Positions 1-10,477 of a DNA stretch of 23,792 bases are shown in pieces. Position numbers and translations under genes: made by a program. Every line of letters begins with the position of its first letter. Within the stretch, counting starts at the first letter, position 1. The stretch is from Purshia tridentata. Its lineage: Eukaryota; Streptophyta; Magnoliopsida; Rosales; Rosaceae. The stretch covers positions 1-23,792 of the forward strand of contig QANT01002266.1 of NCBI GenBank assembly GCA_003254885.1, in the 5' to 3' direction. The notes below the pieces were generated by a model that worked only from the letters and a program-made list of their open reading frames with translations, did no database searches and was not told the origin of the DNA.

Positions 1-585
1 TAATGAAAAAAAACTCTGGACTCAGAAAAATATACGGAAAATTTCTACAAACTCTTTTTGACTAATAGTAATTTAATATGCTGTCAAATTACCAATTTTT
101 CATCCGAGTGTTTCTAGAAAAATTAAAATATTCTAGACTCTTTGAAAATTCATAGGATAATCTTCCGACCCCCAAAAAATATAAGGTTTGCACCATTGGT
201 CTTCTAAAAATATCACTACATTTCTTGTAAACACTTGCTACCCAAAAGACCTCTCGGTCATAGAGGAAAACAAATTTCCCTTTATAACCTTAATTTCGTA
301 AAGTCAAAGATCTAAAACAGGTTTTTGGTAATTTTCAAAATATTTTTGAGAATTCATCCGAGACTTTATGCAAATTTTAGAACTTTTATAGAGGAGAATT
401 TATTTTAATTTTCTTGAAATAAATTTGGACTTCCCAAATTTTCTGTAAAATCTCAAAGGGCAAATTGGGACCTTATAGTAAATTAGAACTAATCAAGACG
501 AGTCAGTAAGAAATTTTTCATGTATTTTTTTGAGTCTGGAGTTATTTTTATTATTTTTAATTAAGTTCTAAAGTTTGTAAAAATA
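1..585 (-). mobile_element. Foldback/MITE-like hairpin element, copy 1 (left end may be cut by the window)
   Basis: The first ~100 bases (CTCTGGACTCAGAAAAATA onward) return as an imperfect reverse complement at about 465-545, so the block folds into one long hairpin with arms of 100 bp or more. The middle (about 235-300, with ACCCAAAAGACCTCTCGGTC) matches the reverse complement of 18165-18200. The flanking motif around 550-580 also matches the outside of that second copy, so the two copies are inverted relative to each other. There is no coding capacity. The super-family is unknown because no target-site duplication can be seen at the truncated left edge. Confidence 0.7.
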
Positions 586-594
586 GAAAGTGGG

Positions 595-870
595 AAAAGT
601 GATACACGAGAATTAGTTTTAGGAGATAATGTGATACAAAATAAACTGTAGGGGTTAAAGTAAGACTTGAAGTTACTTTCAGGGAGCAAACTAGTAAATA
701 AGCCAAAACAGAAAAGAAAAAAGGAAAAAATTAAAAGTGATACACGAGAATTAGTTTTAGGAGGTAATGTGATACAAAATAAACCGTAGGGGTTAAAGTG
801 AGACTTGAAGTTACTTTCAGGGAGCAAACTAGTGAATAAGCCAAAACAGAAAAGAAAAAAGGAAAAAATC
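595..870. repeat. 138-bp tandem duplication (two copies)
   Basis: A unit beginning GTGATACACGAGAATTAG starts near 599 and again near 737, with a 138-base offset and only a few differences. Copies run about 595-732 and 733-870. A minus-strand open frame of 124 codons across this block is a by-product of the duplication: its translation shows the same ~46-residue peptide twice and is low-complexity F/S/L-rich. I do not call it a gene. Confidence 0.85.
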
Positions 871-1804
871 AAAGAGTGGAGAGAGAGAGAGATGAAGAAG
901 AGAAAGAAAGAGAGTGAACCACATCTCTGTCTCACCTAGCTCCGTCTCACCCAATGCCGCCCCCAACTAGCGTCGCGACCCATCTCCCCCCTCAGCAGAG
1001 ATGAACGACCTCCGATCTCGAGGCCAGAGAGAAAAGGAGATAGTGGAAGAGAAACGAGGGAAAGAGAGAATCATTTTGGTTTTATTTTTTAATTTTAGTT
1101 TTAATTTGTAATATTATAAATTTTTTTAATCATTTTATCACCACCACGTAGCACTTCACGTTATTAAAAAAAAAATAGTAAATTACATTTAAATTAATGA
1201 AACATTTCAATATTAAATAATGATCAATGTAAATGATTTTTTCCCATAAAGGTTAATGAGTTTTAAAATTATAGCCCATTTTAGTCATTAAGCTCAAACC
1301 ACTTAATGATCTCATGTATTTTGATGTACTGGAAAATGCAAATTTACCCATTCTTTTTTTTTTTGCATTACTTATGATGTAAATTTACGACATTGTCCTT
1401 TATTTAATTAGTTTAGAATATAGAAATAGAGTGCAGGGTATATAAATGAGATTCAAGATTTAAAATTGGGGATTTAGGGTTTAGAATAAGGGTTATGGAT
1501 TGCTTAGAGCCCAAAACCCCATTCCTAAATCATAAGCCGTTTTACACCGTAGTAGTCAAACACAAACATAATACAAATCTAAATATGAATAATAATGCAT
1601 ATTTATTAATTTATTGTAATTTATCTTTTTCCATTCTGGTTAATATTGAGTAAACTAAAATTATTAAAAAAATTCATTGTGAAAAGTTTCATTGATTTAT
1701 TTGTAATTAACTTTAAAAAAATCTAGGTAGAAAATGTTAGCATTAAAAAAATCACGTTAGAAAATACCATGCTAGCAATTACTAATGTTGCATGGTTTGG
1801 GAAG
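871..1804. other. No gene seen; GA-rich tract then AT-rich spacer
   Basis: 871-1075 is purine-rich (GAGAGAGAGA runs), which on the minus strand looks like the CT-rich leader often seen in plant 5' UTRs and TE leaders, but no exon can be tied to it. 1080-1804 is AT-rich without a supportable reading frame. A short GGATTTAGGGTTTAG stretch near 1470 resembles plant telomere repeat but is not an array. Confidence 0.5.
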
Positions 1805-2005
1805 CAATAATACTATTCTTACCACATTTTTATACCACATTTCTTATATCATCTTACGTGTCATCATTTTATTGGACAATTTTTTCCTTATTTTTAGAGA
1901 TTTTATTCTTATTTTTTTAGTGTTCAATGTATGAATGCCATGTAAATTGCCATATAAGGTGGTATAAAATTAAAGTATGAAAATATGATAAGTATAGCAT
2001 TATTG
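1805..2005. mobile_element. Short MITE with terminal inverted repeats
   Basis: The left end CAATAATACTATTCTTACCA is mirrored at the right end (CATTATTG at 1998-2005). The TATACCAC motif near 1830-1838 is matched by GTGGTATAA near 1960, giving inverted repeats of roughly 35-50 bp in a 201-bp element with no coding capacity. Flanks TTTGGGAAG (1796-1804) and TTTTGGGAG (2006-2014) look like a slightly degraded 8-9 bp target-site duplication, which would suit a hAT or Mutator-type MITE. The element lies only ~15 bp from the start of the large MULE. Confidence 0.65.
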
Positions 2006-2020
2006 TTTTGGGAGTGCTCG

Positions 2021-2275
2021 TATAGGGGTACATTCATTCGGGTCCTCAAAGTTTAAAAGTTTTCAAGGGCGTCCACTAGGTTCTTGAAACCTTGCATTGT
2101 TTGTGATTCTGTTAGCTCTGGCGTTAAATGACACCCTTGCACCGTTGACGTGGCTTTTTAATTGATGTGGCAAACACCACCATGCCAACTTGACGCCAAC
2201 TCACTAGTTCTTCCTGCCTTTTTTGCCACGTGGGCACGTAGCCCTGATAGCAACCCATCTCGAGCTGATCACCAT
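2021..2275 (+). repeat. Left terminal inverted repeat of the MULE
   Basis: It pairs with 7644-7898 in reverse complement over about 255 bp with scattered mismatches. It contains a CACGTG core at 2227-2232. Similarity fades after the ATCTCGAGCTGATCACC segment near 2256-2272. Confidence 0.85.
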
Positions 2276-3028
2276 GTCCCTTCACTACCAGATGCATCTA
2301 TTGGCAAAAGAAACCCACTTTTCGAATAAACCTTTCACATTCAAACCCAACCCTTCAACTTTCTCATCACTATCAATCTCTCAATCAAACTGCTACTCTC
2401 TGAATCACTCTTGCAAATCGAATATTGCATAGTGAGAAGACGAAAGGTGTGTTGGTCGCATGGCGTGGGTTGTTCGCGAAGAGATTGTTGGAAACCGTAC
2501 GCCTCTATACAATAAGTTGCATAGAATATTCTTGAACCTTTTGAGAATAGTGGCTTTTTTACACGGGTTGTGAGTTTGGGTTATGTATTTAAATATGGTT
2601 TGGGTTCTGTAAAGTGAATATTGTGTTTGTTTGCTAGTGGGTATCTTTATTGTTTGTTTGTTAGGTGGGAAAATGAAGGGGCTGCGCGTGTTGGTTTGGG
2701 GGAATGACATAGAGACCTGGGCTTGGACCTTTATTTTTGACTTTGCATAAAAAGACAAGTTGAAAAAGTGTGAAAACAAGGATTGATAGTGGTCCAAGTG
2801 CGATGTTGGAAAAGAACAGGGTATTTTTTTACTTTTGTAGTCCAAAAATTTCTATTGGAATGGGGTGACTAGTTAAGATATTTGTATGATTGTTGGGGTT
2901 ATGTTATTGAATTCCATTAGAATATTCTTAAATTGCACTCAAATTGCACTCAAATTCCATTAAAATTCCATTTACATAGTGAATATATGTAACATTTGTA
3001 TATGATCCCTAATTTGTATGTTTGCTTA
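2276..3028 (+). other. MULE 5' non-coding region / probable leader and intron
   Basis: No conserved domain is visible here. A pyrimidine-rich acceptor (TTTGTATGTTTGCTTACAG) ends at about 3031, directly before the first recognisable transposase exon, so part of this region is likely an intron. Any upstream coding exon could not be identified. Short reading frames here are not supported. Confidence 0.45.
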
Positions 3029-3029
3029 C

Positions 3030-6000
3030 AGGGGATGAAGGGTTGTTTACTATTATAATGTTCCATGGAGGGATAATGGCAGAAAACTACTATTTGGATG
3101 GGATTGTGAATCACTATGACTACTGTGACATGGATAAAATGTCTCAAACAGAGATTGACTGCATGGTGGTGAGGCTAGGGTATCACAAGCAAGTCATCCA
3201 TTACCACTACAAATAACCAGGATGAGGGCTTGGGGGTGCATTGACTAAACTGAATACAGACAGGGATGTTGTGGACATGTGTGCATTAGTGGGACCTGAC
3301 CAGAGGGATATTGAGATATATCTTGAGCATATGCTTAGAGACCCCCAAGACTTCATGCACAATGAAGATGAGGAATTGTTCAATGCTTGGGATGAGGAGG
3401 AAGTACTTGTGGGTTCTGTTGTTATTAAAGAACTTCATTTCGACAACCCCTTGGCAGTTATGCCCTGGAGTGGCCAGATATTAGAGGTGGCAGAAGAGAA
3501 AAGGCAGAGCAATGAGGTGGCACCAGAGGAAGGGGGCTTGGGGTGCACTAGAGGAAGGGCAAGGCACTGAGGTGGCATAAGAGGAAGATGTGACAGTGGG
3601 AAATGTAGGTGAGCATGCACCAGTGGGCAGTGTGGTTGAGCCTGCAGCACTAGACAATGTGGGTGAACATGCACCAAAGGTCGATGTGTTTAAGCATGCA
3701 CTAGAGGAAGAAGTGTTTGAGCATGCTTATATTGGTAGTGAGGCTAATGTTGCTAATGGAGTTGAGGAGGTCCATAATGACCAATTTGAATGGCAAGACT
3801 TTACAACAGCAAGAGTGGCTTCTAAGGACCATGTTGGGGTTGCTCTTGAGGCTAAGAACCCCCACACTGATTCTGTGTATTCAGGGCAATATGACCATGA
3901 GGCTGGACCCTCTTAACTTGCAAGGGTCAAAGCAAGGAGGGGTGCTCCTTCAAGGAAATTTTTTTTAAAAAGATACAACTTAAGGAGTGCTCCAAGAGGC
4001 AATTGTGCTACAAGAACAAGAGCAAGCATGCTAGTGGATGAACCAGATGAGGATGAAGCCGTGGGTGATGAACATGAGGAAGATGGCTCTGATTGATCTA
4101 GTGAAGGTGATCTAGATTGTGCATTTGTTGACAATTAATATAGTGAAGATGGTGATGACCAGGACTTCGAAATGTATGTTGACCAGGGAGAGGAATGAAG
4201 TAACTCAGGTGCCAATGAAAATGTCCTAGAGGAGGGTGTTGTGATTCAAGATGTTCCAGTGGTTGAATTTGAGGATAAGGAGAAGGATATGGCCAGTGAT
4301 GAGGACTACTGGAGCATGCAAGACTCTAATGAGGAGGATGATGGCAAAGCGATCCATTATCCTCAATGGAATGCAAAAACAGATATGAAGGACCCCCAGT
4401 TCAAAGTAGCCATGTTGTTTGCTGATTGCAAGGTGTTTAGGGAAGCTATTAGACAGTATGCAATAGTCAATGGGAAAAATATAACTTACTAGAAGAATGA
4501 GAGGTTGAGGTTGGGGGTTGTGTGTGATGGACATGAGAAGATACTTGGAAAGCGCCCCTGAGAGATGTATGTTTCAAGGATGAATGCCAATGTCACTACC
4601 TTGCAGATCAAGGTGTTTGAGGATGAGCATTCATGCACCAGAGTTTACAATAACAACTTAGCCATAGTTGAATGGCTGGTCAAGATGTTCCTTCCAAGGA
4701 TTCAGACTAACCCCACAATACCTGTGAATGCATTAGTGGCTGCTGTTTCTATAGAGTTTAAGGTTGGTGTGTCATTTATGAAGGCTTACAAAGCAAAGGT
4801 CAAGGACCTGAAGATCATACATGGTACATAGAGGGAGCAGTATGGGTTGTTGTGGGAGTATGCCAATGAAGTGAACAGGACGAACCCAAATACCACCATA
4901 AAATTGTCAAGTGATCGAAATAGGTTTCAAAGGTGCTACGTTTGCTTGGGGGCATGCAAGAAAGGGCTTAAGGATGGATGTAGACCCTTCATAAGATTAG
5001 ATGGATGTCATCTCAAAGGAGTTTTTGGAGGTCAGCTGCTTACTGCTGTGGGCGTTGATGCAAACAATGAAACTTGGGGATGGTTTTTAGAGTTGCTAAT
5101 TGAGGATTGTGAGATTGTAAACAGCCACCACTAGACATTTATCTCAGATAACAGAAGGGCTTGATTGGTGCATGTGAGTATCTTTTACCCAATTTAAAGC
5201 ATAGGTTCTATGCTAGGTACTTGTTTACAAACTTCAGGAAATGTCATAAGGGCAAGGTGTTATCTGATGCTTTGTGGAGTGCAGCTAAGGTAACCAATAT
5301 ATCACATTTTGGCCATGCAATGGATCGACTGAAGTCTTTGGATAATGAAGCCTAGAAGTGGCTTGTAGCTAAGCCACCAAGTCAGTGGTCCAAGAGTCAT
5401 TTTCCCACTCAATCTAAATGTGCCATGAAAATGAACAACTTGTACTAGGCTTTCAATCAGAATATTCTAGTTGTAAGGGATAAATCAGTCATCATAATGC
5501 TTGAGATGATTAGGATGCTATTAATGAAAAGAATAGTGCAGAGGAGGGGAAAGATGAGGAAGTGGCACCACAAACTTTGTCCAAAAATCTAGAAAAAGAT
5601 AGAAGCTAGGAAGGCTGAGTCATGTGACTACACAGTGATGTGGTTAGGAGGCCCAAGATATCAGGTTAATGGAATCTTAGTACAATACATTGTTGATCTT
5701 GAATCACATAAGTGTGCCTGCAGGGAATGTAGTTTGACTGGTTCCATGCAAGCATGCAGTGGCAGCCATTATTTACAAAGGTGGGACGTCCATTCATAAT
5801 TGGGTTGATAAGGGCTATTTGGTGGAAATCTACATGAAGTCCTATGGTTATGTGATTGAACTAATAAATGGCCAATCAATGTGGGAGAGAATTGGTCATA
5901 TACCATTGCTGCCACTTACAAATACTAGGCAACTAGGAAGGCCTAGAAAAGCTAGGAAGCTACAACCTGGAGAGAAGGCAAGAAAAAATATGGCAAATGG

Positions 6001-6415
6001 TACCAGACTTGGAAAGAATGGGGTACTTATGCATTGTATTAACTGCAAGAATGAAGGTCACAATACCAAGACATGCCATAAGCATCTCCCACCCAAACCC
6101 AAAGCCAAGAAAGGAAGACCAGCAAAGAATACACAATTCGAGACATAAGAGCAAGTGGAAATTGAGACAAGTTCATTATCACCACAACCAGCCTCCCAAG
6201 CAAACAGTCAGGTATGTATTCATGTTTGGTTATCAATTTTCTTGATTATGGACATTTTGGTTTTCCAAATTCCTTGCAATATGTGTACTTGAGTGGTGAA
6301 ATGAATGTCTAAATGCAGGCAGGGCAATCCTAACCACCATCAACATCAACCTGAGCAAAATGAATCAAAAGGAAGCATTACGGCAAGAGGATTAAGACAA
6401 ACATGACTAGATGGT
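3030..6415 (+). pseudogene. Decayed mudrA-type MULE transposase (PB1-like, MuDR, DDE, SWIM and CCHC modules)
   Basis: In intact relatives this protein cuts and pastes the MULE. Modules appear in order. A PB1-like N-terminus at 3030-3340 (FTIIMFHGG, then GIVNHYDYCDMDKMS). An acidic linker at 3340-4240. The MuDR DNA-binding region at about 4388-4640. The DDE core, with LDGCHLKG (first Asp codon 5000-5002) and TFISDN (second Asp 5147-5149). A SWIM finger, CxC at 5713-5721 and CKH at 5747-5755. A zinc knuckle CINCKNEGHNTKTC at 6035-6076. The expected catalytic Glu is not evident (F-G-H-A-M where F-E-x-x-M is usual). In-frame stops fall at 3214, 3223, 3914, 4490, 4559, 4829, 5132 and 5353. Frameshifts occur near 3570-3590, 5148-5155 and 5740. 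A probable 3' intron spans ~6212-6319. The gene is clearly non-functional as written. Confidence 0.9.
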
Positions 6416-7058
6416 AGGAGGGTTAAGTACTTTGGGGCTGTTGAAGTGGGGTTTTTTGTAGATGTGAATTGGTGTGAATTGATGCAGTACATTGGTTTTT
6501 GAACTTAAGTTATTTTGATATGGTAATTGTGCATATGTGAATTGGTTTTTGAACTTTGGTGTTTTATAAGTTATGTAGGGATATGTTATATTGGTGTTAG
6601 ACCTTTGGTTATTTTGGCTGCACATTATTATTGTGGTTGGAAATTGATAGATATGTGATTTGTTGTAAGTTGTAAGTAAGTTAGAATTGAAATATTATGG
6701 GGCATCATTGTATTTTGTAAGGCTTTTTTGTATTGTAATTAGGAATTGGGGTGATTATGCCCTTTTGTAAGGAATTGTAACAATTTGGCTGCCATTGGTT
6801 TATATAAGCATCATATTGCCCAATTTTGTAGTTTGAGGTGATCCAAATTATAGACCATTTTCGAGCAAATTCATATTGACATTCAACTTGCATTTCTCAC
6901 AAATCCATATTATGCATTGCAACAATACACACAATATGTGAATGATAAAATAACCAATGTATATTACAATTTAACGCAAAAACATCTAATGACAAAATAC
7001 CCAATGTAAGCATTACAATATTCAAGAAAAAACATCTCAAGAGACCATTGCTTCAACT
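6416..7058. other. MULE interior spacer between two convergent genes
   Basis: GT- and AT-rich sequence follows the transposase and precedes the stop codon of the opposing GRF gene. It presumably holds the two 3' untranslated regions. No coding sequence is supported, although several short open frames occur on the minus strand. Confidence 0.5.
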
Positions 7059-7613
7059 TTAATCTCCAAATTGTAGTTCCAGCTTGGGCATTCTACCTCC
7101 TCCAACGATCAGGAATATAATTGCAAAAAAGAATACCCATGACGCAAAGAGCATCATCTTCAACCTTTTGGTTTTGTCTACCGTAGCCTCCAACTTTTGG
7201 GTATTTTTCAGCAACTTAGGAATCACCCTCTGTGAACGGTCCCATATGGGAGGGTCAAACCAATTGTTGAACCCATAACCTCTGAACCTCTACAATACAG
7301 AGCAAAGAACCCATTTGTAAATAAACTACAACTAACAACCCACAAAATTTGAATGCATGTCTGTAATTAGAAACAAAACCCAAAACCCAAATCATTTGTA
7401 TGTATGCAACTTGATCGCACTTACCCCCTGTTTGTCACACCCAAAGTACCTCCTGCCAGGGTTGGCATCGATCCACGAAGTCATCAGCTTGCATTTTCTT
7501 CCGCATTTCAGACAACTAGGAACCTCCCTGTCCATCTTTGCAGAGTTGGAGGATGAAGATGAGGTTTGATGGCTAATGTCCAGACTCCTTAGAGAAAAAT
7601 GGAATAGGTTCAA
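7059..7613 (-). CDS. GRF-type zinc finger plus transmembrane protein, two exons, inside the MULE
   Basis: Exon 1 (7613-7425, 63 codons) and exon 2 (7289-7059, 76 codons plus TAA) join in phase 0 across a 135-bp intron with donor GTAAGT and acceptor TTGTAG, giving 139 aa. Exon 1 holds a GRF-type finger: C34-x2-C37-G38, then T45-S46-W47, N51-P52-G53-R54-R55, and C59. Exon 2 continues with WFDPP, a charged and probably coiled stretch, and a hydrophobic segment of about 18 residues (FASWVFFFAIIFLIV) near the C-terminus. This matches the plant GRF-domain proteins with one C-terminal membrane helix. Their function is not firmly known; the fold binds nucleic acid in other GRF proteins. The start could instead be Met27 (7535), since residues 1-26 are Ser-rich. 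No stop or frameshift is seen, unlike the transposase beside it. Confidence 0.8.
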
Positions 7614-7643
7614 CTTTTAAATTGAAAGAAAGAGAGAAGGGCG

Positions 7644-7898
7644 GTGGTGATTAGCTTGAGATGGGCTGCTGTCAAGGCTAGGTGGCCACGTGGCAAAAAA
7701 GGCGGGAAGAACTAGTGAGTTGGCATCAAGTTGGCATGATGGTATTTGTCACATCAATTAAAAAGCCACGTCAACGGTGCGAGGGTGTCATTTAACGCCA
7801 GAGCTAATAGAATCACAAACAGCGCAAGGTTTCAAGAACCTGGTGGACGCGCTTAAAAACTTTTAAACTTTGAGGACCCAAATGAATGTACCCCTATA
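7644..7898 (-). repeat. Right terminal inverted repeat of the MULE
   Basis: It is the reverse complement of 2021-2275 with scattered mismatches and carries the same CACGTG core at 7687-7692. It lies immediately upstream of the GRF gene start at 7613, so it probably serves as that gene's promoter region. Confidence 0.85.
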
Positions 7899-7974
7899 GT
7901 TGGTAGGGATTTGAGCCTACATTTTTATACTTAAGGGAGCATGAAATCATCCTACAATTTCATTTTGAGCCAAC

Positions 7975-8235
7975 TTAAAACACTAAAGAAGCCGCTCTCT
8001 CTTCTGCTCTGCTCTCTCTCTCTCTCTCAGATCTCTGTGTCTCCGTCGCAATTCTCTCACTCCGGCGTCTCCGTCGCCATTTTCCAGAAAGCAACACTGC
8101 ATTTCTTCTACTGTCTCTCATATCCGTTTCTCGCCTGTAGGGATCTCGGCCCTCTTCTCTCATCAGTGATCGTTGCCTCTAAATTTCTTTGCAGCGTTGC
8201 CTTTCCAATATGAGCTTGACCACAACAAGGTATTT
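7975..8235 (+). other. Leader-like pyrimidine-rich block, possible 5' exon remnant
   Basis: A CTCTCTCTCTCTCTCAG tract is followed by sequence typical of a plant 5' leader. A short open start (ATGAGCTTGACCACAACAAG) ends at a GT donor-like site at about 8230-8231. An open frame from 7941 runs through this block, but its Ser/Leu/Phe-rich translation reflects the pyrimidine tract. No downstream exon that would complete a protein was found. It may be the leader of a gene interrupted by the MULE insertion or by the BET3-fragment duplication. No function is assigned. Confidence 0.3.
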
Positions 8236-8890
8236 TTTCAGTAAATCTTTGGACTGTTTTTTTCCTTTCTTTATGTTGTTGCTTCAATATTAGTTAGGGT
8301 TTTGCACAAAATTTATTGTAAATTCTTTTGCTTCAATTGACCTAATATCTATTTGCAACTTTTGGGAGTATAAAGCCCTTCTACTTTTTTAAAATTTATT
8401 TTGGGGTTCTTATCGGAAAAATTTTGTGTTTTTTAACGTTGATGCTGCTTGAATTTGTCGGCTTAAGCAGTCAAATTGCCAATTTTATGACTCAAAATTA
8501 ATTTAAATTTAGAATAACCAGACAAATATACGTAATTGTAACTTAAATTACATATTAAAATTAATAATTTAGAGGAATAATGAGGCTGAAAAAGTAAATT
8601 TTTTCAGTTTTTTAAGTACTTGTTTGTGTTATTATATTCAGGTATATTGCAACTTAAAGATTTCATGCTCTTGTGCATATTTTTTTTTCACTGAATTTGT
8701 AGAGCGTCATGGTTCTTACGGACATTTTTTAGCTTAACTTTTGACCGAGAGATCTTGTGTAAGATTTTTCGAGTTTTTTCCAGATAATTTACTACCGAAT
8801 AAGTAAGTATTAATTGTACGTTAAAAGTAGATTTAACCCATGTGAGGATCTTTGTTATATCTTATGTTCATTGATTTGGCAGTTTGAAAC
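8236..8890. other. AT-rich spacer, no gene seen
   Basis: T-rich and intron-like in composition. No conserved protein, RNA gene or structured repeat is recognisable here. Confidence 0.5.
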
Positions 8891-9540
8891 TTGGGAAATT
8901 CCCACAAATAGACCAAATTAATTTCAAAATGACTTTTTTAGGCCATCTAAACATTTTTGGACATTTTTAGCTCTTTGGCACAAAATGGGACAAAAATACC
9001 CCCACTCGACCCACTAATGCACGCACCAACCTCCGTTAACTTCATTAACTTACCCTAACTACATTTGCATATTTAATAGTACAGTGTGACTTTGGAAACT
9101 CAACAACTAAGAATTGAGGAGTGATTTTTTGTAATTTACACAGAAACCTCTCAAGTTCTCAGTCTTAACTTAGATCACCATGCCTCCTATTGGCCCTCGA
9201 TCCGATGACGCAATCTTTGCCAATGTCGAACACGTGGTAAGCAAAACCCCAACCCCCTATATTGGTTTGCAAATTTTCTTGGCATCCAAACATGATCTAA
9301 ATGGCTTAATTGCGTATTTTCTTTAACTTTAAAAATTGAATTGGTTGTAGAATGTAGAGCTGTTTACGTTAAGTATGGTGTGATCGTGCGCCAACTGCTC
9401 ACAGATCTTGAGGAGGTTAGAAAGGTTAACAAGCAACTTGATCAAATGTAATTTCTTTTTAATTCTCTAGATTCAAATTTTATGCTAATTTTCTCTTTTT
9501 TTGTGTGAATTATGTGTTTATTAGAAGTTTGGTTACATTA
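8891..9540 (+). pseudogene. Partial BET3 pseudogene (upstream sequence, exons 1-2, introns), inverted duplicate
   Basis: This block matches the reverse complement of about 16118-16752, from TTGGGAAATTCCCACAAAT through the upstream sequence, exon 1 (9180-9236, MPPIGPRSDDAIFANVEHV), intron 1, exon 2 (9351-9447) and part of intron 2. Introns are retained, so it arose by DNA duplication and not by retroposition. Exon 2 has 97 bases where the functional gene has 98: one C is missing near 9372, shifting the frame. CpG sites such as those in AATGCGGAG (now AATGTAGAG) have also changed. Exons 3-5 are absent. It cannot encode a TRAPP subunit. Confidence 0.9.
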
Positions 9541-10070
9541 TAGGTATGAATTGTATGATTGTCTTTTGTTGTATATATTAGTTTGTTGGGTTATTATGCT
9601 GGGTTATGTTTGTGATGTTGTATATATCAGTTTGTTGCACGATATATGTATTTATTTGGGTTACAAGACTTTGAAATTGATTATACGGCTTAAGAGCATT
9701 TGAGCATGGTCGTGTCGTCAACATTATTGTGAGTGATGGCATGCCAAGACCACAGTTTGTACATGCACGCCATAGGTGATTGTGGTCTACCTGTATGATT
9801 TTTTAATTGCATAGGAATGTTAGTTAAAACAATACTCATTGAGGAGCCTAGAGGTATTGAGAAGAAGAGTGAAGGTATCATTAAATTAATATTACAGTGT
9901 TTCACATTTTCAAGCACTCCTTGGTCCTCCTCTAGGTGGGTGAATCATAGCCACCCATATCCTCACTTTTTTTTTTCAAGTAAATAACTTTTAACTATAG
10001 TTAGGACTAAAGACTAATAAAGCTTTAGACACAACCTCCTTGGGTGTCAAACAATCATGTCCAATTTTTT
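9541..10070. other. Spacer with a possible protease-like relic
   Basis: No intact gene. On the plus strand, 9703-9800 translates in broken frames to VNIIVSDGMPRPQ, then DCG about 10 residues later. This faintly recalls the Q...DCG active-site stretch of Ulp1/C48 cysteine proteases carried by some plant transposons. The match is too short to be called a gene. Confidence 0.25.
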
Positions 10071-10160
10071 AATTTTAAGGATGCAGACAAAAAGTGGAGA
10101 AAGTGCAAACTATATGTCGACACAAACAATGCAAAACTTCTTGCAACACATCATAAACTG
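10070..10160 (+). repeat. Single arm of the GTGGACA hairpin repeat family
   Basis: It contains ATGCAGACAAAAAGTGGAGA, ATGCAAAACTTCTTGCAA and CAACACATCA, the same ordered words seen in the hairpins at 10478, 10670 and 12486. A clear opposite arm is not evident, apart from CCCACACTTTG near 10185. Confidence 0.5.
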
Positions 10161-10477
10161 CTGCAATTTGTGTCTGAACCTTGCCCACACTTTGTATGGG
10201 AACATTGTCATGGGAAGTTTGTTATTTGCAATCAGCAACGTGCTATTTGCAGTTGGAAACTGATAAGGCCATATTTTTTAGAGTATTTTGTTCAGGACAG
10301 ATTTGTTGGTATGTTGAAACTCATATTCAGTGAATCGCAATGCGTTCACTATGAGTTGAAATCTGATGGGAAATTTTTGCATCATTAGTTTACACTGATT
10401 GAATAATTTATAAGTTGAAATAGTTGAAATTCATAATGGTATGTTGATCAGTCCTTCTCTACATACAGATGGTTGCA

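Larger units (their letters stand above)
2021..7898 (+). mobile_element. Mutator-like element (MULE) with ~255-bp terminal inverted repeats
   Basis: Left TIR (2021 to ~2275) starts TATAGGGGTACATTCATT. The right end, read in reverse from 7898, starts with the same 18 bases, and similarity continues through the CACGTG motif at 2227-2232 / 7687-7692 and beyond. Between the TIRs lie a mudrA-type transposase remnant (plus strand) and a GRF zinc-finger gene (minus strand), a layout consistent with an autonomous-derived plant MULE. I could not find a clear 9-bp target-site duplication, since the bases outside each end do not match. The element is therefore probably old, which agrees with the stop codons and frameshifts in the transposase. 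Confidence 0.88.

Noticed and set aside
561..935. 124-codon minus-strand frame with an internally repeated peptide
   Set aside because: It is created by the 138-bp tandem duplication and a GA-rich tract. The translation is low-complexity and has no known motif.
1460..1510. Telomere-like TTTAGGG stretch
   Set aside because: Only one or two imperfect units; not an array.
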